A stretch of DNA of 64,000 bases from Phytopythium helicoides (GCA_024867545.1 JANFNE010000002.1:186001-250000), one strand, 5' to 3'; positions 11,643-23,200 are shown, numbered from the stretch's first letter. Notes: generated by a model not told the origin, from the sequence alone. Made by a program: numbers and translations.

Positions 11643-13373
11643 ATGGCAGCCGTCAGCGGCAGACAAGGAGGTCTCAAGACACCGCTCGAAGGCGAGGAGG
11701 CGGCACGCCTCTCATACGTCAGTGGAGCTTCCCATGCCAAGGACGCTGAGGGTGGCTACGCTGGTGTGAAAACACCGGATGATCGTGATGCGGCTTATGG
11801 CGAGTTTGAGGGTGGTGCTTTGCGTGATGGTGGCGCTCCGAACCTGTTTGGACGCGAAGGTCTTGGTCTTTTGTTCCAGTACGCGGCAGTCGGAGTTACA
11901 TACGGCATGCTTCCTTCACTTGTGTATCCGTTCCTGCAGCAGTATTTGAACGCAAGTGGTCAGCAAACGACGACTGCGAGCACGCTGGTGGTGCTTCCGT
12001 GGTCTTTCAAGGCCTTCTACGGCATTCTGTCGGATTGTTTCCCGATCTTTGGGATGCGTCGGAAGCCCTACATTCTCATCGGCTGGGTGGCGTGTCTAGT
12101 CATGCTTATTATCATGGCGTGCATGCCGCAAGGAGAACCGTACTACACCGTCAGCTCCGACCGTGATATCTCACCGGAAGACTACACTCCCGAGATCGAG
12201 GCGCGCATCAACTACGACGCGCCTTCGCAGGCCGGCAAGTACGTCATCCTCATGTTCTTTGCTGCCGTCGGCTACGTGCTGTCGGATGTGTGCGCCGACA
12301 GCATCGTGGTCGAGTTTGCTCAGCGTGAGCCTGTTGCTATCCGTGGCCGCACCCAGTCGTCCATTTACGCTGTGCGCACCGTTGTCACGATCTTTGGCAA
12401 GCTGCTTGTAGGATTTTGCTTCAACGGCAAGGAGTACGGTGGTGAATTCAGCTGGTCGCTGACGTTCTCGCAGATTATGATCATCATGGCGGTGCTCACT
12501 GCACCGATCATCCCGATCTCGTGGTTCCTCATCAACGAAACACCGCAGCCCCGCGTTGAGTTCAAGAAGTACATGAAGGACTTGTGGGAATTCTTCCAGC
12601 AGCGAGCCGTGTACCAGATCATCTTCTACAACTTCTTCAGTGGAGTCATCAGCAGCATCTCCTACACGGCGAGCTCTCCGATCCAGTCGTATTTGGCTGG
12701 CGTGACACCGATCAATGACACCATCAGCGACGCGCTTACTCGCATCATTTTCTTGTCGGGTCTTGTGATCACTGCCAAGTGGGGTCTCCAATGGGACTGG
12801 CGTCTCATGACGCTGTACACTGGCATCTTCACGATCATCGTCGACTCCATCTGCACGCTCTTCACGATTTGGGACGTGTACCGCAGCCAGTGGTTCTGGC
12901 TTGGCTTGCCGCTTGCTGTCGAGCTTCCGTATTCTGTCGCGTGGATCATCGGCAACTACGTGACGGTGGAGCTGGCCAACATCGGCAATGAAGGCTTCGT
13001 GTACGGTGTGATGACGACGGTCGGCAACGTGGCGGGTCCGTTCTCAACCTCGCTCACGCTCGTGATCGACGCGCCGCTCAACCTGACGTCGAAGCGTATC
13101 CAGATCGACGACAACGACATCCGCTGGGATCTCACGTACGCGGTGCTGATCATGTATGGCGCTACGGTGGTGTCATGGATCTTCCTGCCTCTGCTCCCCA
13201 AGCAAAAGGCTCAGACGCAGGAGCTTCGCCGCACTGGTGGCACCAGCAAGCTCTTCGGCGGTCTCACGATCGCCTACTTGCTCTTCTCGGTCTTCTGGTC
13301 TGTCATGACCAACATCATGGGCATCTTCGAGAGCACCTCGTGCCTCATCATTGCCGGTGGCACTGGCTGCTAA
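11643..13373 (+). CDS. BT1-family folate/biopterin transporter, copy 1
   Basis: Twelve-span major-facilitator-like carrier of the BT1 (folate-biopterin transporter) family, which is strongly expanded in oomycetes. Known members carry folates, pterins or S-adenosylmethionine; the substrate here is unknown. From the ATG at 11643 it is 576 aa; an in-frame ATG at 11514 would add 43 residues but lies upstream of the initiator-like element. The signature region LPWSFKAFYGILSDCFPIFGMRRKPYI, near residue 120, is clear (shortened: LPWSFKAFYGILSDC). An acidic N-terminal tail precedes the first span, and NDT/NLT glycosylation-like sites lie in loops. A close paralog is encoded at 40156-41853 and a broken 5' copy at 16523. 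The homocysteine methyltransferase start follows the stop by about 80-125 bp. Confidence 0.93.
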   Translation: MAAVSGRQGGLKTPLEGEEAARLSYVSGASHAKDAEGGYAGVKTPDDRDAAYGEFEGGALRDGGAPNLFGREGLGLLFQYAAVGVTYGMLPSLVYPFLQQYLNASGQQTTTASTLVVLPWSFKAFYGILSDCFPIFGMRRKPYILIGWVACLVMLIIMACMPQGEPYYTVSSDRDISPEDYTPEIEARINYDAPSQAGKYVILMFFAAVGYVLSDVCADSIVVEFAQREPVAIRGRTQSSIYAVRTVVTIFGKLLVGFCFNGKEYGGEFSWSLTFSQIMIIMAVLTAPIIPISWFLINETPQPRVEFKKYMKDLWEFFQQRAVYQIIFYNFFSGVISSISYTASSPIQSYLAGVTPINDTISDALTRIIFLSGLVITAKWGLQWDWRLMTLYTGIFTIIVDSICTLFTIWDVYRSQWFWLGLPLAVELPYSVAWIIGNYVTVELANIGNEGFVYGVMTTVGNVAGPFSTSLTLVIDAPLNLTSKRIQIDDNDIRWDLTYAVLIMYGATVVSWIFLPLLPKQKAQTQELRRTGGTSKLFGGLTIAYLLFSVFWSVMTNIMGIFESTSCLIIAGGTGC

Positions 13374-13452
13374 GCCCAAACGTGTTGTTGCGTGGCGAGC
13401 GCACTTGAGCTTCAAGTTCATGTCCTTCTCGACTGTTTCACTTGGCTAATGT

Positions 13453-14499
13453 ATGAACGATTTCCCCATTTTCATGCTGCGCGCTCTTGCCGGTCGCTCG
13501 ATGACTAGCCTCTCTTCTCTCTCGTCTCCTCTTCCTTCAGGCCGCAGCCGTGTCGAGCTGCTGGATGGCGGCACTGGCGAGGAGCTGTTTCGACGCGGGA
13601 TGCCTGACGACCGCAAGATCTGGTCGGCCCGAGGGTTGGTGCGGCCCGAGCACCATGAGCTGCTCGCGGACGTGCACGCGTCGTTCCTCCGAGCCGGAGC
13701 GGACTTTGTGACGTGCAACAACTACGGCGTCACGCCTGGCGTGGGCTTCAGCGAGCGCGAGATGGTCCAGTACGCCGACGTAGCTGGTCAATTGGCCAAG
13801 CAAGCGAGGGATCGAGTGGCTACAGAGGCAGGGAATGCGGCGCCTCGACGCATTTGCGGATCGCTGCCACCGCTGCTTGAGAGCTATCGAGCTGACCGCG
13901 TTGTCGAGTTTGATCAAGGCGTGCACCTGTACTCGGTCATTGGCAGCGCGCTCGACGCACACGTGGATGTGTTTCTCGCCGAGACGCTCTCGTCCGTCGC
14001 GGAGGCCAAGATGGCGCTCGTGGGTGTTCAGGACTACGCCAAGCCTGTGATGGTCTCGTTCACACTCAACAGCAGCGGACACATACGCAGCGGAGAGCTC
14101 GTGGACCAAGCCGTCAGCGAGCTGCTGCACTTTCAGAAGTTCCACACACCGACGGTAAAGCTTCACGGGGTTCTGTTCAACTGCTCGCAGCCAGAAGCGA
14201 TCACACTTGCGCTGAGGAAGTTGCGCGCGTCTGACCAGACCGTCAGCAGCTTGGAGCAGCACCGAGTGAAGATCGGAGCGTATCCGAATCGCTTGACTGC
14301 CATTCCCGACGACTGGGCGCTTGCCGAGTCGAGCGAGCCACAATCTATGCGCGCAGACTTGGAGGTCGAGGCATACTGCCGCATAGTGATGCAGTGGGTG
14401 AATGATCTTGGTGTCGAGATCGTTGGTGGTTGCTGCGGTATTGGCCCCGAGTACATCGCTGCCATCCACAAGCGACTCACAGAGCAAGGACGGCGCTGA
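13453..14499 (+). CDS. Homocysteine S-methyltransferase, copy 1
   Basis: Transfers a methyl group (in family members from S-methylmethionine or betaine) to homocysteine, forming methionine through a zinc-activated thiolate. The 348-aa single-exon frame has the N-terminal barrel motif LLDGGTGEEL, YRADRVV in the middle, and the zinc ligands: cysteine in LFNCSQPE and the paired cysteines in GGCCGIGPEY. The first ATG is 13453, but 13501 (MTSLSS) gives a better family-length start; the extra residues could be a weak targeting sequence. It begins very close to the end of the BT1 gene on the same strand, and its 3' end faces the cytochrome-b5-like/ankyrin gene at about 97 bp. A second pair of the same two genes lies at 40-44 kb. 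Methyl donor not predictable. Confidence 0.9.
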   Translation: MNDFPIFMLRALAGRSMTSLSSLSSPLPSGRSRVELLDGGTGEELFRRGMPDDRKIWSARGLVRPEHHELLADVHASFLRAGADFVTCNNYGVTPGVGFSEREMVQYADVAGQLAKQARDRVATEAGNAAPRRICGSLPPLLESYRADRVVEFDQGVHLYSVIGSALDAHVDVFLAETLSSVAEAKMALVGVQDYAKPVMVSFTLNSSGHIRSGELVDQAVSELLHFQKFHTPTVKLHGVLFNCSQPEAITLALRKLRASDQTVSSLEQHRVKIGAYPNRLTAIPDDWALAESSEPQSMRADLEVEAYCRIVMQWVNDLGVEIVGGCCGIGPEYIAAIHKRLTEQGRR

Positions 14500-14596
14500 T
14501 CGTTTGCCACGATGGCTAGTAGTTGGGTTGACCAGGATGTATGGAACGAAAACGTTGGGTCATGACAAAGTTGATTCGATACTGATGCAGACACCG

Positions 14597-15979
14597 CTAC
14601 ATCCTCTCGCTCAAATACGCGACGATCTCGTCAAACTGAAAGCGGCGAGCCATTTCGAGCGGCGTCTCGTTGTCGTACAGCGAAGCCTCGGCACGGATGT
14701 CAGCACCAGCCTCCACCAACACGCGCACGAGAGCGAGGTGGTTCTTCTCAACGGCCTTGTGGAGAGGCGTCATGCTCGTGCGCATGCAAATCGAGTCGAT
14801 GTCTGCGACTTGTTTGTGGGCTATTGCGCTTTGAATCACTTCGAGCGTATCAGCGACCACTTCAGCAGTACTTCCACGATCAACTCGATCGAGAAGCGCA
14901 TGCAGATCCACTGACGCATTGCCTGATGCTGCCGTTTTGTCTTCCACAACAGGAAACTCGCGGTTGAACGTCACACGGTACTGCTCGAGCACAAGCTGCT
15001 GCTCGAACGAAAATCCCTGCGGCGGGGCGCCAACGTCGAGATCATCGACGCTGTTGGACTGACACGCAAGTGCGTACGTCACGTCGTGCCCAACAAAGTG
15101 CGCCAGCGCACCTCCTTCTTGGAATACGGGTGAGTCCGTGACATCGTATGTTGATCCTTGAAAGACGATGGTGCGTCGCGTCGACAGATCCAAGTGGCTC
15201 GAGACAGTCTGGGCAACACTTCGCGAGCCAAACCCAAGCGGACACTTGCCACCTCCTTCACGATTGGCATGTGTCTTGCTACTAGACGCACTGCTGGAGC
15301 TTGATCCGAATCCCAACGGACATTTGCCCGCTCTCGAGTTGTCTCCGTCTGTTGGTGTCAGCTCGTCACGGAGTTCGTCCCAGTGGGTTCCAACAAACAG
15401 GTCGTTGATCTGCGCGACACTAGCATAACGCGTGTGAAAGCGCGCGTACCACTCGACCAGGATGTCATTACGGCGCTGGCGTCTCATTTCCTCCTTCACG
15501 TCTTCATCTTGAAAACGATTCTTCATATCAACCAGATCATAAGGCGAGTCGATGTCCAGCAGCTTCGCCATGGACACTTCGTCGTCCGCGAGCCCCACGT
15601 TAACGCCCATCTCCAGCAGCAAATTGGTCACGTCGTGGTTCGCCCACATGGCGTACACGCCATGAGCTCGCGCATCGAAGAACGGGTCGCTCGTGACGTC
15701 AAACGCCGTCCCCAATATCGCGACCCAGCGTTCCGGGACCTCTAGCTTGTCACCATGAGCCTCTCGCTTCTGCAGCTCCTTCAGCCTCAAGCTCACCACC
15801 GTGCGGCGTCTCCTGTTCCTCCCAGAAGCCGAGAACGCCACCCCGTCGGCCCAGAAGGCGCTGTACAGGTAGCAGCCGCCGGCGAGTCCTGCGCCGACGA
15901 GCAGCGCGAGCGCAAGCTCCCAGCGGTCGATGGCGCTGCCGCTTAGCGCCGTCTCGGAGCCTAAAGCTGCGCTGGGCAT
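14597..15979 (-). CDS. Double cytochrome-b5-like heme/steroid-binding protein with ankyrin C-terminus
   Basis: Single-exon 460-aa protein. A hydrophobic anchor (about residues 21-45, LALALLVGAGLAGG) is followed by an MAPR/cytochrome-b5-like domain (AILGTAFDVTS...HGVYAMWANHDVT, about 85-165), two copies of the short motif GKCPLGFGS (about 220-255) flanking a serine run, a second b5-like domain (VFQGSTYDVTDSP...FVGHDVTYALA, about 270-310) and a C-terminal ankyrin pair (MTPLHKAVEKNHLALVRVLV). MAPR proteins bind heme through tyrosines and sit on ER membranes; the CP dipeptides could be heme-regulatory motifs, which is inference. A degenerate copy of its 3' end, including downstream sequence, lies at 31944-32192. 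The biological role is unknown. Confidence 0.8.
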   Translation of the reverse strand: MPSAALGSETALSGSAIDRWELALALLVGAGLAGGCYLYSAFWADGVAFSASGRNRRRRTVVSLRLKELQKREAHGDKLEVPERWVAILGTAFDVTSDPFFDARAHGVYAMWANHDVTNLLLEMGVNVGLADDEVSMAKLLDIDSPYDLVDMKNRFQDEDVKEEMRRQRRNDILVEWYARFHTRYASVAQINDLFVGTHWDELRDELTPTDGDNSRAGKCPLGFGSSSSSASSSKTHANREGGGKCPLGFGSRSVAQTVSSHLDLSTRRTIVFQGSTYDVTDSPVFQEGGALAHFVGHDVTYALACQSNSVDDLDVGAPPQGFSFEQQLVLEQYRVTFNREFPVVEDKTAASGNASVDLHALLDRVDRGSTAEVVADTLEVIQSAIAHKQVADIDSICMRTSMTPLHKAVEKNHLALVRVLVEAGADIRAEASLYDNETPLEMARRFQFDEIVAYLSERM

Positions 15980-16522
15980 CGCTAAGTCGTCGGAGCAGAA
16001 GCGAAAGCAGCTGGGGGAGCGACTGAAGCCGTGCAGGGCCCGGGAGGAAGCGCGAGTGGCGCCGATGCCGTCAGCATCAAGGCAGCTTCAACGCCCGTGG
16101 TGGGACATGGAGGCGGGAGGGGCGTACCGTGCACGAAGGTGTTATACGGCCGTACGGGGTATAGTGAGCTCAAGTGTTTTTTTTATTGACATTCGAGAAA
16201 GTGCGCGCCAAAATGCGTGGGAAGCGATTTGCGAGCCTGCTCGAGCTGTGGACGCGCTGGAGGGGCTGCTATGGACTGCTCTACGACTGCTCAAGGCTGA
16301 CAGCGCTGGGTTGCGCGTGTTTGTAGCGAGGGATCGTATGAGCTGTCTCTGTTTCTGCTGCTGAAGCCAATCGAGGGGATGGTTGACATCGCCGCGAGCT
16401 GTTTGGATTCGAGCGATGCTTCTTCGATTGAAGCGCGGAGCTCTCCTGCGGATGTCTGGATCGACTGTGAAGCATGACATCTTTCTGCGCTAGGCAACAC
16501 GTGGATACAGTAGGTGATCACT
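15980..16522. other. Non-coding interval upstream of the cytochrome-b5-like gene
   Basis: It carries the promoter side of the minus-strand b5-like gene. No convincing gene was seen; it ends where a broken BT1 copy begins. Confidence 0.55.
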
Positions 16523-16810
16523 GCTCGAAGGAGAGGAGGCGGCACGCCTCTCATACGTCAGTGGAGCTTCCCATGCCAAGGACGCTGAGGGTGGCTACGC
16601 TGGTGTGAAAACACCGGATGATCGTGATGCGGCTTATGGCGAGTTTGAGGGTGGTGCTTTGCGTGATGGTGGCGCTCCGAACCTGTTTGGACGCGAAGGT
16701 CTTGGTCTTTTGCTCCAGTACGTGGCAGTTGGAGTTACATACGGCATGCTTCCTTCTCTTGTGTATCCGTTCCTGCAGCAGTATTTGAACGCGAATGGGT
16801 CAGCAACCAA
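16523..16810 (+). pseudogene. Truncated BT1 transporter fragment
   Basis: Almost identical to 11684-11970 of BT1 copy 1 (only a handful of differences over about 288 bp), covering the N-terminal tail and first membrane span. The match stops abruptly inside the LNAS/N..Q region, and a stop codon follows at about 16815. It has no start region equivalent and no remaining transporter body, so it is a duplication remnant. High identity implies a recent event. Confidence 0.9.
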
Positions 16811-17205
16811 TTGCTGATCCCCGCGCACAGTCACGCTGGTACATCGCGGCTGAGTTCATGAATCATGGCACAAACAGTTCGTGTATGGATCGACGACTGA
16901 CGAGTCCTGGAATGAAGACTCAGTCCACATGGTGTGTCCTATGCTATCAACGATGTGAACGTGACTGGTGTCTTCGTGTGTGCGCTTCGAGCAACCTTTG
17001 ATGCAATCAACCTCGAGCTTTCGAATGGGGCTGTGCTATTCTGCTACTACTTCTACATGGGAGCGCTTGGGGGAGAGGCTCTTCGGTCCATTCAACTTGG
17101 AAATACCTCATGGACAAGGTGTGGACCCCGATTTCGTGCTCAACATGGTCACTTGAGCCAAGTGAGGTGGTGAGTAACTGGTATCCTGCACTGAAGATAC
17201 TTCTT
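16811..17205. other. Non-coding interval between BT1 fragment and giant gene
   Basis: This sequence shows no similarity I can recognise to the BT1 gene or the giant gene. It contains only short frames and the 3' region of the giant gene. Confidence 0.55.
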
Positions 17206-20200
17206 CTAGAATACTGATTCTTCCACTGCACCTGATGAGTCGGAAAGCTGTGCCTCGAGGCGGTCGATTTGCTGTTGCATCTCCTGAAATGCTCGGACGA
17301 GATGCGGCACGAACCCGGCGTAGTCCAGCGACTTCCAGCCGTCAACGTCATGATGCACCAGCTGGGGAAGGACCTTCTCAATGTCGTCCGCAAGGAAGCC
17401 CATAAACTCACCGTTAGGCAAGTGGCGTTCAGGAAATTCGTCGCGACGCCAGCGATACGCGACCTATCATGATTGTTACCAGGGGGACATTCAAGTTAGA
17501 CATCGAATTAGGGCACGAAAAGTGTCAACCACGCACCGGTCGAAGTCCAGCAAGCAGTTCGCGTGCAGACGGAAGGTCGCGGATGTTCTTCTTCAAGCGC
17601 GAGTCGGATGATGTAGTGTGGGCAGCGGCGTACGAAGTGCCGGTGACATATTCATTGCCTCCAACATATAGGTCTTTGGCTACATCCACACCTCCAGAGA
17701 CCACGAGCGCTCCGTCATGGGCTCCTGTCGCGTCAGTTGTTGACGTGATTCTTGTAATACCCCCGATAGCCGTGTCAGAACCGACGTAAAGTTTCTTGGC
17801 GATACCGACGCCGCCGGTTACAACGAGCGCTCCATCAGTCGTGCCGGTGGCATCTGTGGTGACAGTGACTGCTGTGATCCCTCCAACGTAGAGGTTTTCT
17901 ACGATGCCGACGCCACCTGCGACTTTGAGCGCTCCTGTCGTGCTGCTTGTCGATGAGGTGGCGTCGGTTATGCTGGTCGCGCCACTTATGGTGGCAGTTC
18001 CCGTGACCGTGGCCCCACCGGTAATCGCTCCACCGCCGCTAATGGTAGCACCGCCTGTGACGCTGAGGCTTGAGCCAACGAAGAGTTTCTTGGCGATACC
18101 GACGCCGCCAGCGACAACGAGCGCTCCGTCCGTCGTCCCGGTTGCGTCTGTGGTGACGGAGACTGTCGTGACACCTGCTATGTTGGCCGTGGACGACAAT
18201 GTGGCTGCTCCAGTGATGGTAGCCGTGGAGGACATGGTGGTTGCTCCGGTGATGGTAGCCGTGCCGGTGATAGCCGCGTTCCCGGTGACTGCGAGAGCGC
18301 CGCCGACATTGAGGTTCTTGACAATGCCAGCACCACCAGCGACCTTGAGCGCGCCTGTTGTCGTGGTCGTTGATTCCGTGGTGTCGGAGATGGAGGTGAC
18401 GCCTGCTATGGTGGCCGTGGACGACAATGTGGCTGCTCCAGTGATGGTAGCCGTGGAGGACATGGTGGTTGCTCCGGTGATGGTAGCCGTGCCGGTGATG
18501 GCCGCATTCCCGGTGATGGCCGCGTTACCGCCGATTGTCGCTGCGCCAGTGACCCCAAGCGCGGCACCAATGTAGAGGTTTTCTACGATGCCGACGCCAC
18601 CTGCGACTTTGAGCGCTCCTGTCGTGCTGCTTGTCGATGAGGTGGCGTCGGTTATGCTGGTCGCGCCACTTATGGTGGCAGTTCCCGTGACCGTGGCCCC
18701 ACCGGTAATCGCTCCACCGCCGCTAATGGTAGCACCGCCTGTGACGCTGAGGCTTGAGCCAACGAAGAGTTTCTTGGCGATACCGACGCCGCCAGCGACA
18801 ACGAGCGCTCCGTCCGTCGTCCCGGTTGCGTCTGTGGTGACGGAGACTGTCGTGACACCTGCTATGTTGGCCGTGGACGACAATGTGGTTGCTCCGGTGA
18901 TGGTAGCCGTGCCGGTGATAGCCGCGTTCCCGGTGACTGCGAGAGCGCCGCCGACATTGAGGTTCTTGACAATGCCAGCACCACCAGCGACCTTGAGCGC
19001 GCCTGTTGTCGTGGTCGTTGATTCCGTGGTGTCGGAGATGGAGGTGACGCCTGCTATGGTGGCCGTGGACGACAATGTGGCTGCTCCAGTGATGGTAGCC
19101 GTGGAGGACATGGTGGTTGCTCCGGTGATGGTAGCCGTGCCGGTGATGGCCGCATTCCCGGTGATGGCCGCGTTACCGCCGATTGTCGCTGCGCCAGTGA
19201 CCCCAAGCGCGGCACCAATGTAGAGGTTTTCTACGATGCCGACGCCACCTGCGACTTTGAGCGCTCCTGTCGTGCTGCTTGTCGATGAGGTGGCGTCGGT
19301 TATGCTGGTCGCGCCACTTATGGTGGCAGTTCCCGTGACCGTGGCCCCACCGGTAATCGCTCCACCGCCGCTAATGGTAGCACCGCCTGTGACGCTGAGG
19401 CTTGAGCCAACGAAGAGTTTCTTGGCGATACCGACGCCGCCAGCGACAACGAGCGCTCCGTCCGTCGTCCCGGTTGCGTCTGTGGTGACGGAGACTGTCG
19501 TGACACCTGCTATGTTGGCCGTGGACGACAATGTGGCTGCTCCAGTGATGGTAGCCGTGGAGGACATGGTGGTTGCTCCGGTGATGGTAGCCGTGCCGGT
19601 GATAGCCGCGTTCCCGGTGACTGCGAGAGCGCCGCCGACATTGAGGTTCTTGACAATGCCAGCACCACCAGCGACCTTGAGCGCGCCTGTTGTCGTGGTC
19701 GTTGATTCCGTGGTGTCGGAGATGGAGGTGACGCCTGCTATGGTGGCCGTGGACGACAATGTGGCTGCTCCAGTGATGGTAGCCGTGGAGGACATGGTGG
19801 TTGCTCCGGTGATGGTAGCCGTGCCGGTGATGGCCGCATTCCCGGTGATGGCCGCGTTACCGCCGATTGTCGCTGCGCCAGTGACCCCAAGCGCGGCACC
19901 AATGTAGAGGTTTTCTACGATGCCGACGCCACCTGCGACTTTGAGCGCTCCTGTCGTGCTGCTTGTCGATGAGGTGGCGTCGGTTATGCTGGTCGCGCCA
20001 CTTATGGTGGCAGTTCCCGTGACCGTGGCCCCACCGGTAATCGCTCCACCGCCGCTAATGGTAGCACCGCCTGTGACGCTGAGGCTTGAGCCAACGAAGA
20101 GTTTCTTGGCGATACCGACGCCGCCAGCGACAACGAGCGCTCCGTCCGTCGTCCCGGTTGCGTCTGTGGTGACGGAGACTGTCGTGACACCTGCTATGTT

Positions 20201-23200
20201 GGCCGTGGACGACAATGTGGCTGCTCCAGTGATGGTAGCCGTGGAGGACATGGTGGTTGCTCCGGTGATGGTAGCCGTGCCGGTGATAGCCGCGTTCCCG
20301 GTGACTGCGAGAGCGCCGCCGACATTGAGGTTCTTGACAATGCCAGCACCACCAGCGACCTTGAGCGCGCCTGTTGTCGTGGTCGTTGATTCCGTGGTGT
20401 CGGAGATGGAGGTGACGCCTGCTATGGTGGCCGTGGACGACAATGTGGCTGCTCCAGTGATGGTAGCCGTGGAGGACATGGTGGTTGCTCCGGTGATGGT
20501 AGCCGTGCCGGTGATGGCCGCATTCCCGGTGATGGCCGCGTTACCGCCGATTGTCGCTGCGCCAGTGACCCCAAGCGCGGCACCAATGTAGAGGTTTTCT
20601 ACGATGCCGACGCCACCTGCGACTTTGAGCGCTCCTGTCGTGCTGCTTGTCGATGAGGTGGCGTCGGTTATGCTGGTCGCGCCACTTATGGTGGCAGTTC
20701 CCGTGACCGTGGCCCCACCGGTAATCGCTCCACCGCCGCTAATGGTAGCACCGCCTGTGACGCTGAGGCTTGAGCCAACGAAGAGTTTCTTGGCGATACC
20801 GACGCCGCCAGCGACAACGAGCGCTCCGTCCGTCGTCCCGGTTGCGTCTGTGGTGACGGAGACTGTCGTGACACCTGCTATGTTGGCCGTGGACGACAAT
20901 GTGGCTGCTCCAGTGATGGTAGCCGTGGAGGACATGGTGGTTGCTCCGGTGATGGTAGCCGTGCCGGTGATAGCCGCGTTCCCGGTGACTGCGAGAGCGC
21001 CGCCGACATTGAGGTTCTTGACAATGCCAGCACCACCAGCGACCTTGAGCGCGCCTGTTGTCGTGGTCGTTGATTCCGTGGTGTCGGAGATGGAGGTGAC
21101 GCCTGCTATGGTGGCCGTGGACGACAATGTGGCTGCTCCAGTGATGGTAGCCGTGGAGGACATGGTGGTTGCTCCGGTGATGGTAGCCGTGCCGGTGATG
21201 GCCGCATTCCCGGTGATGGCCGCGTTACCGCCGATTGTCGCTGCGCCAGTGACCCCAAGCGCGGCACCAATGTAGAGGTTTTCTACGATGCCGACGCCAC
21301 CTGCGACTTTGAGCGCTCCTGTCGTGCTGCTTGTCGATGAGGTGGCGTCGGTTATGCTGGTCGCGCCACTTATGGTGGCAGTTCCCGTGACCGTGGCCCC
21401 ACCGGTAATCGCTCCACCGCCGCTAATGGTAGCACCGCCTGTGACGCTGAGGCTTGAGCCAACGAAGAGTTTCTTGGCGATACCGACGCCGCCAGCGACA
21501 ACGAGCGCTCCGTCCGTCGTCCCGGTTGCGTCTGTGGTGACGGAGACTGTCGTGACACCTGCTATGTTGGCCGTGGACGACAATGTGGCTGCTCCAGTGA
21601 TGGTAGCCGTGGAGGACATGGTGGTTGCTCCGGTGATGGTAGCCGTGCCGGTGATAGCCGCGTTCCCGGTGACTGCGAGAGCGCCGCCGACATTGAGGTT
21701 CTTGACAATGCCAGCACCACCAGCGACCTTGAGCGCGCCTGTTGTCGTGGTCGTTGATTCCGTGGTGTCGGAGATGGAGGTGACGCCTGCTATGGTGGCC
21801 GTGGACGACAATGTGGCTGCTCCAGTGATGGTAGCCGTGGAGGACATGGTGGTTGCTCCGGTGATGGTAGCCGTGCCGGTGATGGCCGCATTCCCGGTGA
21901 TGGCCGCGTTACCGCCGATTGTCGCTGCGCCAGTGACCCCAAGCGCGGCACCAATGTAGAGGTTTTCTACGATGCCGACGCCACCTGCGACTTTGAGCGC
22001 TCCTGTCGTGCTGCTTGTCGATGAGGTGGCGTCGGTTATGCTGGTCGCGCCACTTATGGTGGCAGTTCCCGTGACCGTGGCCCCACCGGTAATCGCTCCA
22101 CCGCCGCTAATGGTAGCACCGCCTGTGACGCTGAGGCTTGAGCCAACGAAGAGTTTCTTGGCGATACCGACGCCGCCAGCGACAACGAGCGCTCCGTCCG
22201 TCGTCCCGGTTGCGTCTGTGGTGACGGAGACTGTCGTGACACCTGCTATGTTGGCCGTGGACGACAATGTGGCTGCTCCAGTGATGGTAGCCGTGGAGGA
22301 CATGGTGGTTGCTCCGGTGATGGTAGCCGTGCCGGTGATAGCCGCGTTCCCGGTGACTGCGAGAGCGCCGCCGACATTGAGGTTCTTGACAATGCCAGCA
22401 CCACCAGCGACCTTGAGCGCGCCTGTTGTCGTGGTCGTTGATTCCGTGGTGTCGGAGATGGAGGTGACGCCTGCTATGGTGGCCGTGGACGACAATGTGG
22501 CTGCTCCAGTGATGGTAGCCGTGGAGGACATGGTGGTTGCTCCGGTGATGGTAGCCGTGCCGGTGATGGCCGCATTCCCGGTGATGGCCGCGTTACCGCC
22601 GATTGTCGCTGCGCCAGTGACCCCAAGCGCGGCACCAATGTAGAGGTTTTCTACGATGCCGACGCCACCTGCGACTTTGAGCGCTCCTGTCGTGCTGCTT
22701 GTCGATGAGGTGGCGTCGGTTATGCTGGTCGCGCCACTTATGGTGGCAGTTCCCGTGACCGTGGCCCCACCGGTAATCGCTCCACCGCCGCTAATGGTAG
22801 CACCGCCTGTGACGCTGAGGCTTGAGCCAACGAAGAGTTTCTTGGCGATACCGACGCCGCCAGCGACAACGAGCGCTCCGTCCGTCGTCCCGGTTGCGTC
22901 TGTGGTGACGGAGACTGTCGTGACACCTGCTATGTTGGCCGTGGACGACAATGTGGCTGCTCCAGTGATGGTAGCCGTGGAGGACATGGTGGTTGCTCCG
23001 GTGATGGTAGCCGTGCCGGTGATAGCCGCGTTCCCGGTGACTGCGAGAGCGCCGCCGACATTGAGGTTCTTGACAATGCCAGCACCACCAGCGACCTTGA
23101 GCGCGCCTGTTGTCGTGGTCGTTGATTCCGTGGTGTCGGAGATGGAGGTGACGCCTGCTATGGTGGCCGTGGACGACAATGTGGCTGCTCCAGTGATGGT

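Noticed and set aside
14402..14914. 170-aa plus-strand frame
   Set aside because: Antisense of the cytochrome-b5/ankyrin gene; its apparent homolog at 31881-32180 is the antisense of the ankyrin pseudogene fragment.
16934..17173. Open frame after the BT1 fragment, as a surviving part of the transporter
   Set aside because: Its sequence does not match any segment of either BT1 gene; similarity to BT1 ends at about 16810.
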